From contig JALLPB010000452.1 of the NCBI GenBank assembly GCA_036939975.1, forward strand, positions 1 to 22,142: DNA of 22,142 bases, given 5' to 3'. Within the stretch, counting starts at the first letter, position 1. Each line of letters begins with the position of its first letter. The DNA comes from Cyclostephanos tholiformis (taxonomy: Eukaryota; Bacillariophyta; Thalassiosirophyceae; Thalassiosirales; Thalassiosiraceae). The notes below the pieces were generated by a model, which saw only the letters and a program-made list of their open reading frames with translations, ran no database searches and had not been told where the DNA came from. Both the position numbers and the translations under genes were made by a program. Shown here one piece after another: positions 10,975 through 18,266 of the stretch.

Positions 10975-12933
10975 ATGAAGGGACGACGCCGCGAGCGTAT
11001 AGACGGCAACGACAGCAGCGACAAGAATCCCCTATCCTCCGCGCGGAAGGGAAAGGGATCATCATCTTCGTCCATTAATAATAATGGTAACGGTAGCAGG
11101 AGGAAGGATGGCGACAACGGCAACGGCAACGGCAACGTCGGAGGAGGAGGACGCAACAGCAACGACGACGGCGGCAGTAGGGCGGATCGTGACGCGCGGA
11201 GTTTGTGGCATCGCAAGTCGGGCATCGGCCATCGTCTCTTCCTATCGTATTACGGAATGCAGCCACCCGGCGTCGTCGTGGAGTGCTGCGACATCAACTA
11301 TGACACCAAGACGACGGAGGGGAAAGATGATGATGCCGACGCCGACGGCAATGGAATGATGTCAGCGAACGACGGCATCGTCCGTTGTTCCGGGGGGGGC
11401 ATGTCGCGTGCCGCTAAGAGAAGGAGGCGTCAGAGGGAGAAGGGATCGGCGGCAACGGCGGGGCAACATGCCGCGGTACCTTTCCACGAGAAGCGATCAC
11501 GGGAGGCGAACGAGATTTGTCACGCATCGTCCGTCATTGGCGGTAGTGTCGCGATTATAGATGCGACGGCGAGACGACGTCGCGCGAACGATCGAACGAT
11601 GGATGATGCGTCCCGTCATTCCCTGCATATGGCATATGTCGCATCGAACGGTCGATATGCCCACCTATCCCACTTCGTCGACGCTCTATCCCGTCCCCTC
11701 CCTCTGACTTTTCGTTTTCGTGAATGCGTTACTACCACGCCATCATCATCTATATCTTCGTCAACGTCGTCATCGTCGTCGTCATCGTCCTCCTCCTCCT
11801 CCGCGGTGGATGACATGAAGCGAAGATTGCGCGAGGAATATACCGACCTCGTCATGCCCGCGCATTTCGATCAATCTTCCAACATATATCAATCGACGCC
11901 AAATTCGTCGTTATGCCGCTATAACCTCGGCGCATTATCGCCGAAACTGAGGGAACTTATCGTTGAGGGGAGCACGAGCGGGATACTCGCGCGTCAGGAA
12001 CTGGGTTCCATGTTGCCGGTCATCGGCCTACGCGGCGTCGGGGCATTGGGCGCGGGATCGAGGGTATTGGATCTGTGCGCGAGTCCCGGATCGAAGACGT
12101 TGCAGACCCTGGAGATCGTCGCCGCCGATGGCGACGACCTTGACGAATGCGATCGCGGTATCAGTGACCGGAGGAGAGGCAGGGGTGGGGGTAGGGTGAT
12201 CGCGAATGACGTCCACCCGGGGAGGTTAGATTCCCTACGCGAGGCCGTGAGTAGGTCGGGCATGTCGTCAAGTGTGACCGCGAGGGTCACCTACACCAAT
12301 TACGACGCGTCGTCATTCCCATCCCCGAAATCCGGTAGGCTGTTCGACGCGGTGATATGCGACGTGCCGTGCGGCGGCGACGGCACGATACGCAAGGACG
12401 TACACGTATTGCCCATGTGGTCACCGAACATTAGCAATTCGATGCACGTCCTGCAGCTTAGGATACTACAACGCGCGTTACAATTAGTGAAGGTCGGGGG
12501 GGTCGTGTGCTATAGCACTTGCAGTATGAACCCGATCGAGAACGAGGCGGTCGTTGCCGCTGCCCTGCGTGGTAGGACTGGGTTCGTCGGCGTCGGCGGC
12601 GCGATGTACGAACTCCTGGAGTGGCCCAGCGGCTCGCTTCCCGGGTTCGTTCTACGGCCGGGAGCGCGCGATTGGAAGGTCGCATTTTACGATCACGACG
12701 GCGGAGCTTGGAAAAATGACGAGGATGCCGATGACAACGATGACGACGGCCTTACATTCTTCGATGATTACGTGAGCGCCTCGGCCGCCGGGGTGGTCGG
12801 GGACATCTCGCCCTCGTTTTGGCCGAATCGAGCGGAGAATGGGAATCTGGGTTTGCATCGCTGCGTGCGGCTCTTACCGCAGGATCAAGACTCGGGTGGG
12901 TTCTTCCTCGGCTTGATAAAAAGATGTTGTTGA
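10975..12933 (+). CDS. NSUN2/Trm4-like RNA cytosine-5 methyltransferase
   Basis: A single-exon gene of 652 residues. Family members transfer a methyl group from S-adenosylmethionine to C5 of cytosines, chiefly in tRNA, in the nucleus or nucleolus. Residues 1-80 are basic and Gly/Asn/Ser-rich, which could help localisation or RNA binding. A poly-Ser tract lies near 256-278. Conserved family parts are a GILARQELGSMLP segment (about 333-345), the SAM-binding loop VLDLCASPGSKT (364-375), motif IV DVPCGGDGT with the release cysteine C466, and motif VI YSTCSMNPIENEAV with the catalytic cysteine C516. The protein ends just after the RLLPQDQDSGGFF segment that closes the methyltransferase domain, so the C-terminal extension of animal NSUN2 is absent. 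Start: ATG at 10975, after AT-rich sequence. The NSUN2/Trm4 subfamily call is fairly sure; substrate site is not visible. Confidence 0.88.
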   Translation: MKGRRRERIDGNDSSDKNPLSSARKGKGSSSSSINNNGNGSRRKDGDNGNGNGNVGGGGRNSNDDGGSRADRDARSLWHRKSGIGHRLFLSYYGMQPPGVVVECCDINYDTKTTEGKDDDADADGNGMMSANDGIVRCSGGGMSRAAKRRRRQREKGSAATAGQHAAVPFHEKRSREANEICHASSVIGGSVAIIDATARRRRANDRTMDDASRHSLHMAYVASNGRYAHLSHFVDALSRPLPLTFRFRECVTTTPSSSISSSTSSSSSSSSSSSSAVDDMKRRLREEYTDLVMPAHFDQSSNIYQSTPNSSLCRYNLGALSPKLRELIVEGSTSGILARQELGSMLPVIGLRGVGALGAGSRVLDLCASPGSKTLQTLEIVAADGDDLDECDRGISDRRRGRGGGRVIANDVHPGRLDSLREAVSRSGMSSSVTARVTYTNYDASSFPSPKSGRLFDAVICDVPCGGDGTIRKDVHVLPMWSPNISNSMHVLQLRILQRALQLVKVGGVVCYSTCSMNPIENEAVVAAALRGRTGFVGVGGAMYELLEWPSGSLPGFVLRPGARDWKVAFYDHDGGAWKNDEDADDNDDDGLTFFDDYVSASAAGVVGDISPSFWPNRAENGNLGLHRCVRLLPQDQDSGGFFLGLIKRCC

Positions 12934-13697
12934 TTTCTCCTCCGTCTGTTTCGAACCAATGACACCCTACGACGAGAACAAACTGAACTACCTGTTGATA
13001 TTTCAAAGAGTTTGAGAAGTAAAAGTAGGGATCAATTTTCATTCACTACCATACTAACATGCCTGCAGCTAGTAGCATAAACGCACCGCTTGCAGAGAGT
13101 CTGATCTGAAAAGAAAAAGAACTCTGCTAGGCTGGTCTAGGTGAACTGCTGTACATAGCTATTTTGTCATTACTCTTGGGGTGCATCAAAATAACAACTA
13201 AACTCAACTAAACTCGCACTCGGCGGAGTCATCGACATCGACGTTAGACATCTCAGGGTGTCTTTCTGGGATAGTACACAAGGTTATCATGAAAAAAATT
13301 ATCACTGAAGAATTTATTTGGTTGAAGGGAAGATTGAAATCTAGCACACTTGTGAAGACACCATGGATACCACGCTCAAGTCAACGGCTGTACAATGGAA
13401 TGCAATGTGAGATTTGCAGTGGTGGCTAAAAAAAGAACCCGAATGAGGGAGTGGTTGTGCAGTGCCGATGATGGTCTTGGCTGATGTGATGTGCGTCTAA
13501 AAGTTTCACCACGTTAAAGAAGATAAGGGCATCACACACTAATAGGAACAAACATGAACTATGACCTGTCGACACGTCGAAGGTAGAAAGAGAAGGAAGT
13601 TTGTACAAAATTTAATACTGTGCCCCTCTTCAAACATGATTTTTTTGGGTTGCCTTTCCGTATCTGTTAAGACCCCTTAGGACACGCACCAACTGAT
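12934..13697. other. Intergenic region between convergent genes, no gene recognised
   Basis: 764 bases lie between the stop of the NSUN-like gene (+) and the stop of the metacaspase (-). Short frames on both strands have no recognisable content. The only local repeat seen is a perfect 10-bp tandem duplication, AACTAAACTC, at 13196-13215. Both 3' UTRs must lie here. Confidence 0.55.
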
Positions 13698-14735
13698 CTA
13701 AATCGTGAAGGGATGATCGAGGACAAGTTTGCGCCCAGCTGACATGCAGGGAACTTGCGTGTACTTTCCCTTTAAAATCTGCCTCATATTTTGGAGTAAA
13801 TGCGTATAATCCTGATTCTTGTTCTTTGTGAGTGCCTTTATCAAAGCGTAGCTCATCGCCCCGGTCGCCTGGCCGTTAATGTGGGCATCGGCTGATGTCT
13901 GCGAGTCCTTACATCCGCTGAATTGGATAACATCGGCCTCGGTTGTCCGCGTCTTTATCGACTTCTCCTTTGCTGCCGAGTTGCCACCCTTGTCGCCCTT
14001 CATCAATAGCTTCACACCTTGCATGCCAGTAGCGATTGCCTTCTTTTTATCACCACCTAGGAGTAATCGAGCCCCGGCTCCAACGAGCGCGACGATGCCC
14101 TCGGTCTTGCTCGTCTCGACGATCTGGAGGTTTCCATCCACGGTGTATAGGTACGGCAAGTCCAATATCGACTCGCTATGGCAACAATCCATGATGGCCG
14201 TGAGCCTCACGCCCTTGGGCAGGCCACGACAAAGGACGGCGTGGACTTCGTCGTCCACGATGACCCCCGCCCTCTGATAATCGACCGGACAAAGCGTCTC
14301 GTCCATCCCGTCCTCTTCGTCCCCGTCCACGTCCTTGACGGATCCGCCGTGGCCGCTGTAGTGAAAGATGAGCGAATCGCCCGCCCTGGCCCCCTCGCGT
14401 AACCAGCGGAATGCGTTCAGTATGTTCGCTCGGGTGGGAATGGATTTGGGATCCTTCTGATCGTCGGTCAGAACGAGGAATTCGTCAATGTCGTAGTTTT
14501 CGGTGAGGAAATCGCTGATGTTCCTGACGTCGTTGATGCACCCGCGAAGCTCGCCCTTCTGACCGAAGTAATTGATACCCACGAACAGCGCGCGGCGACG
14601 TCCATGTACCTTACCCAGCGTCTCGGTGGCCTTCTCGGTCGATTGCGGCGTATTTGAGGTTAGGACCTTCCCGCAGCAGCTCTCGAGTTGACTCGCGATC
14701 TGGTCAGCGTACATTTTACCCGCCTTGCCGAACAT
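13698..14735 (-). CDS. Metacaspase, type I-like without N-terminal zinc-finger prodomain
   Basis: The 345-residue protein is a clan CD cysteine peptidase; metacaspases cleave after Arg or Lys, usually need calcium, and act in stress responses, protein quality control and cell death. The p20 region begins at RRALFVGINYF (about 47-57), has the catalytic His in HYSGHGG (H129), GMDETL..VD (143-152), and the catalytic Cys in DCCHSES (C185). A linker of about 80 residues leads to the p10 region (about 268-345) with FSGCKDSQTSADA and GAMSYAL. The p20-then-p10 order and short linker fit type I, not types II or III. The family Gly after CHS is Glu here. The ATG at 14735 is chosen; the frame stays open further upstream (to 14924, with a TTG), but that part shows no family similarity. 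Stop TAG. Single exon. Confidence 0.9.
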   Translation of the reverse strand: MFGKAGKMYADQIASQLESCCGKVLTSNTPQSTEKATETLGKVHGRRRALFVGINYFGQKGELRGCINDVRNISDFLTENYDIDEFLVLTDDQKDPKSIPTRANILNAFRWLREGARAGDSLIFHYSGHGGSVKDVDGDEEDGMDETLCPVDYQRAGVIVDDEVHAVLCRGLPKGVRLTAIMDCCHSESILDLPYLYTVDGNLQIVETSKTEGIVALVGAGARLLLGGDKKKAIATGMQGVKLLMKGDKGGNSAAKEKSIKTRTTEADVIQFSGCKDSQTSADAHINGQATGAMSYALIKALTKNKNQDYTHLLQNMRQILKGKYTQVPCMSAGRKLVLDHPFTI

Positions 14736-14995
14736 TGTTGGTATCGTTCGTTGTTTCGTTCGTTGTATCGACTTACTTAGCGGAAAAAGTGTGAATAATG
14801 TTGGAAGTTGGATATCGTACATCGTACATACGATCACCATATTTATCGTACGTACCTCCATTAAGATATGTAAGGTTGGATATTCGGTCGGGCGGGCAGT
14901 ACCAATTGGTATCTCGAGTACCAATCAATACTCGAAACATTTGTAGGAATCGACTCGCGACGACCCTCTTGGGACGATGGACAGACCCCGACGTA
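14736..14995. promoter_or_regulatory. Metacaspase upstream region with palindromes
   Basis: It holds repeated CGTAC/CGTACG words at about 14814-14854, a perfect 12-bp palindrome TACCAATTGGTA at 14900-14911, and an inverted repeat TCGAGTA...TACTCGA at 14914-14935 with an 8-nt loop that repeats the CCAAT word. These could be binding sites for the metacaspase promoter or belong to the left end of the neighbouring retroelement; its boundary is not visible. Confidence 0.4.
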
Positions 14996-15028
14996 CCCAC
15001 GGAATGAGGGAAGCTCATTCCGTTTGGG
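14996..15028. repeat. Strong inverted repeat (hairpin) before the retroelement ORFs
   Basis: ACGGAATGAG (14999-15008) and CTCATTCCGT (15014-15023) are perfect complements across the 5-nt loop GGAAG. After a TT bulge, CCC (14996-14998) can also pair with GGG (15026-15028). It may be part of the element's terminal region, or a structure in its 5' leader. Confidence 0.75.
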
Positions 15029-15040
15029 CTCGACAGCACC

Positions 15041-15070
15041 ATGGCTCTGCTGATTGCCGGGTTAGCATAG
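15041..15070 (+). CDS. Possible upstream ORF in the retroelement leader (9 codons)
   Basis: ATG at 15041 in the context CAGCACCATGG opens a nine-codon frame (MALLIAGLA) ending in TAG. If the transcript starts to its left, ribosomes would meet it before ORF0. No transcript start is known, so this is only a candidate. Confidence 0.25.
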   Translation: MALLIAGLA

Positions 15071-15216
15071 TAGTTTTCTAAGCAGCGAGCGACGAGCAAC
15101 ACCACGAGGGCAGGGAAAGGGTAATAAAATTTGTCTTTATTTCCCCCGCGTTTAACGGAAGCGTGGGTAGGACAGTGGGACAACCTTTTCGGGACCAAGT
15201 CAACAAAAACCGACTT

Positions 15217-15549
15217 ATGGCTGCACGACGAAGCCGCCGTCTACTCCGACAACGAAACGCACAGCTCCAACGCCAACTGGCTAACCATTTGCGTGAGGTT
15301 GAGGCTGCACGACTGAGGGCGGGCGAACCGCGTCGTAGCATACGCCTACAGTTCCAAGCTGATCGACGCTGGCGCTATTTCCTTTTTGGAGAGGAGGGTT
15401 ACGTCAACGCTAACGACCCGTTCGACCCAGACGAGTTCCCGGCCTACGGTTGGCGGGCAGATCGCTGGCGCGAGATCCGCGAGGAACAGGAACGACAAGA
15501 CGCCCTTACTCCACGGGAACGGCCCGCACGCGGCACCAACAACAAATGA
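15217..15549 (+). CDS. Retroelement ORF0: small basic protein of unknown function
   Basis: 110 residues from the ATG at 15217; an in-frame GTG at 15163 is rejected. The first 50 residues are strongly basic and probably helical (MAARRSRRLLRQRNAQLQRQ, then a heptad-like Leu/Ala/Glu pattern), suggesting RNA binding or a coiled coil. The middle is aromatic and acidic (FLFGEEGYVNANDPFDPDEF). The TGA at 15547-15549 overlaps the ORF1 ATG as ATGA, so termination followed by reinitiation could couple the two. No similarity to a named family is recognised. It may be a separate nucleic-acid-binding protein or an N-terminal part of Gag split off in this element or this copy. Confidence 0.6.
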   Translation: MAARRSRRLLRQRNAQLQRQLANHLREVEAARLRAGEPRRSIRLQFQADRRWRYFLFGEEGYVNANDPFDPDEFPAYGWRADRWREIREEQERQDALTPRERPARGTNNK

Positions 15550-18182
15550 GCAATTTTTTACGAGGATTTGGTAGAACAGTCGGTCTTACCGACGACACCG
15601 GGGACGACAACATTAGCCGCGCAAGCAGCTATGTCGAGGTCAATTTCCTCCAGGGGGCAAATACGCACGGACGTGCACCGCGAGATGCGGGGGGGGACGG
15701 GGGCCGAATCCCCCCAGGGCAATATCAGGGGCAACCCCACCGGGGGGCGAACCCTTATGGGAGAGACCTCGCCAGACCAGGGCAAGTCGAAATTCCTGCG
15801 GAAATCCAAAACATTGACAACAACGATGATATCCGAAGCCAGGTCACAGGTTCGATCCTCGGCCTTGGGGGGGCAGGGGGGGGGGGCAACTTAGAGGACC
15901 GCCGGGGAGACAATTACGATGACCCACTTGCCCAACACCAACCAGGGCAAAGAGGGCTAAGGGGGGGAATAGCGGCAAGAATTGCCCAAATCAAGAACCG
16001 CGACGATGATGGTCTCGTTGAGCGCGAACTAGAGTGGCAAGCAAAGGCCAAAGGTAACAACCAAGCGGCCATGGCTTTCAAAGAATCAACTATCAGTCAA
16101 AACTCGTTTCGAGCGTTTGCGTTCATGAAGGGAAAATCACCGGCGGTCCACGTGGTTCATTCAATTGGGCAATTTTTTGGACTCTCGGGCCTCGCCGTCG
16201 ACGTCCAGGGAAAATTCATCGGTTTCATTGGTGACAGGGGCAATGGAAGATACCCAATGCCAATCATCCTCCCACAAAATAATGCATGGACATGGACAAA
16301 CGTCACCTACCTCAATGATACCGCAGCATTCACACGGTATTATGAGGACGAGGGCAACAGCAAACGTCTTTGGAATACGGGAGTCAATGACGCCGAGCTT
16401 CTTACCAACGTAGACCTCCCGCGAATGCTCGCTTTACCAACTTGCGTTGCCGAGTTCGTCATCACACAAGAGGGTGGATGCCTTCCACACGCCATCCGAA
16501 AATTTGTGAAAGAGAAAATCGATGGTGGGGAGACACAGGTGGCAGGACAAAAGTGGCAACTCCTCCTCGACTGGTGCGTGGCGGCATCACAGGAGAAGGA
16601 CGGAGCAAGCCTCCTTCAATTGGGAGCACCGGAGCCTGCACTATGCCAGGACAGCGAATTTGTCGAATGGTGCGACCAAAGGATACGATCAACCCTCGGC
16701 GACGAAAACCGAGACAGTGCGGAAAACCATCAAAGGGAAGGGGGTGGGCGGGACCTACAACTGGTCCAGCAAATAACAACGAACATGGGCCGCAGTTTCC
16801 TGGCGGGAATACAAACCTTGGCACCCACGATAGCGGGCGCCACACGTCAACTCGGTCCGGGAAAAGACGGGAGCGACGATGTCGGAGGCAAGTTATACTC
16901 GGAAAACAACGTCGCAGCACTGAAGGGATACTGCGGCGTCGTGGACCCCGGGATGATCCCAACAATATGGGACTCGTTCCAACAGACGAGGGAGATTGGG
17001 GCACACCGCCACAACATCCGGGCCGCCATGTCGAAATGGAGCAAAAATACTGGAAAGGATATCGACAAAGCCCCGTTTTTCACTGAGCAAACAGTGAAAG
17101 ACATCGTGAGCCTCAATTTCAACCCAGGAGAGGCCGTCCCAACGTTCTCGAGCGCACAACGGGGAATCTCCATACTGACGTGTCGCCCGAAGTCGGCACA
17201 CGAGGTAGAAACAATCAAGGAATACGAGGAGGCGAGGAGGGCAACGGCACACACTGCTCAATTCAACGACGTCCGCCGCCGACAAAAGGCGCCACCGAGC
17301 CCACCACCTGACAACTATTTCGAATTGCGCCTCGGCGTAAACACGTTCTGTGCACTCGTATGGGCGTTATTTGGAGACGAATGCGACTACTACAAGGGAC
17401 TGCTCGAAGTGGCGGACACCCTCGACCAGCAGGAGGTGCACATTATTCGAGAATCATTCACGGCGGACATCTGCAGGCGTATCACATGGGCTATCCTCAC
17501 AGACGGTCGATCATTTTTCAATACGGTGCTTGTCGAATCCCAATTTCGCAACAACGAACGGTTCAAATGGCCAACTAGCCTCATCTACAAGATCACGGAC
17601 GACGTCCGTTTCGCCACGGCCATCGACCGTCCAAATTACCCCCTGGAATGGATAATACCGGCAGGCAGCGCCCGGGGAGACACACAGGGACCCTCGAGAG
17701 GGGGAGGGGGACAAGGGGGGGGGGGGCAAGGCCGAGGACAACCCGACCAACAAGGACGCCCCACCGGTACAACCGGGGGCGGCGGAGGCACGGGACGCCA
17801 GCCGCACCGCCAACCGTGGGTAGATGACCGCCACCCAAAGATCATCGAAATGATGAATGACTACGTTGCGGCAAAGGGACTCCGCATTCGACTCACAGAC
17901 ATCCTCGATGCGGCGAACAAGAGAATCACAGATTTGCCTACACTCCCGGAATACATGGCCAACGGACGCCCATTCGTGTGCTGGGCACACATCCTTGGCC
18001 GATGCACTTTCTCCAACTGCCAATTCAAGAACGGGCATGTACCACGGAGCGCGATCCCGGATAGCTTTGCCGACCAGGTCACGGCGATGCTTACACCCGG
18101 GGTAAACGCATGTGTCGCACGGGGACGCGAACAAAACGGCTCGCCAGCAAAGCGCCAGCGCAACGACGGGCCGCAGGCTTGA
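15546..18182 (+). CDS. Retroelement ORF1: Gag-like protein with Cys/His zinc finger
   Basis: 878 residues from the ATG at 15546, the first ATG in this frame and overlapping the ORF0 stop by four bases. The likely role is binding and packaging element RNA. The N-terminal 120 residues are Gly/Asp-rich. A long folded middle has no recognised domain. A Gly/Gln/Arg-rich RGG-like tract lies at about 718-755, encoded by long G runs. Near the C-terminus CWAHILGRCTFSNCQFKNGH (C812, C820, C825, H831) forms a C-x7-C-x4-C-x5-H finger, then a basic tail (AKRQRN). ORF1 ends in TGA (18180-18182), and the same frame stays open straight into ORF2. Gag identity is inferred from position, the zinc finger and the RGG tract. 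Confidence 0.75.
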   Translation: MSNFLRGFGRTVGLTDDTGDDNISRASSYVEVNFLQGANTHGRAPRDAGGDGGRIPPGQYQGQPHRGANPYGRDLARPGQVEIPAEIQNIDNNDDIRSQVTGSILGLGGAGGGGNLEDRRGDNYDDPLAQHQPGQRGLRGGIAARIAQIKNRDDDGLVERELEWQAKAKGNNQAAMAFKESTISQNSFRAFAFMKGKSPAVHVVHSIGQFFGLSGLAVDVQGKFIGFIGDRGNGRYPMPIILPQNNAWTWTNVTYLNDTAAFTRYYEDEGNSKRLWNTGVNDAELLTNVDLPRMLALPTCVAEFVITQEGGCLPHAIRKFVKEKIDGGETQVAGQKWQLLLDWCVAASQEKDGASLLQLGAPEPALCQDSEFVEWCDQRIRSTLGDENRDSAENHQREGGGRDLQLVQQITTNMGRSFLAGIQTLAPTIAGATRQLGPGKDGSDDVGGKLYSENNVAALKGYCGVVDPGMIPTIWDSFQQTREIGAHRHNIRAAMSKWSKNTGKDIDKAPFFTEQTVKDIVSLNFNPGEAVPTFSSAQRGISILTCRPKSAHEVETIKEYEEARRATAHTAQFNDVRRRQKAPPSPPPDNYFELRLGVNTFCALVWALFGDECDYYKGLLEVADTLDQQEVHIIRESFTADICRRITWAILTDGRSFFNTVLVESQFRNNERFKWPTSLIYKITDDVRFATAIDRPNYPLEWIIPAGSARGDTQGPSRGGGGQGGGGQGRGQPDQQGRPTGTTGGGGGTGRQPHRQPWVDDRHPKIIEMMNDYVAAKGLRIRLTDILDAANKRITDLPTLPEYMANGRPFVCWAHILGRCTFSNCQFKNGHVPRSAIPDSFADQVTAMLTPGVNACVARGREQNGSPAKRQRNDGPQA

Positions 18183-18199
18183 CATTCGGCTGTGCCGAA
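18180..18199 (+). promoter_or_regulatory. Candidate stop-codon readthrough signal between Gag and Pol
   Basis: The ORF1 stop TGA (18180-18182) is followed by C, a context known to be leaky. Two bases later a perfect hairpin follows: TTCGGC (18185-18190), loop TGT, GCCGAA (18194-18199). The frame after the TGA is the ORF2 frame with no further stop until 21056. The readthrough function is inferred. Confidence 0.45.
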
Positions 18200-18266
18200 G
18201 GGGGGTAACAACAAACGGAACACAATACCGGGGGAAACAAAACGGGCCGGCAAGATAGAATCGGCA

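Noticed and set aside
8218..13697. tRNA, snoRNA or other structured RNA genes in the intergenic stretches
   Set aside because: No A/B-box pair or cloverleaf could be recognised on either strand; a covariance-model scan would be the proper test.
14736..15198. N-terminal extension of the metacaspase, or a minus-strand gene overlapping the retroelement leader
   Set aside because: The upstream part of the metacaspase frame lacks family similarity and starts at TTG; the other minus-strand frames here are compositionally random.
16442..17086. Frames of 130-224 residues on both strands inside ORF1 (also 16462-17004 and 17511-18185 minus)
   Set aside because: They are shadows of the Gag frame: Arg/Pro-rich, without domains, and covered by a longer frame continuous with the zinc finger.
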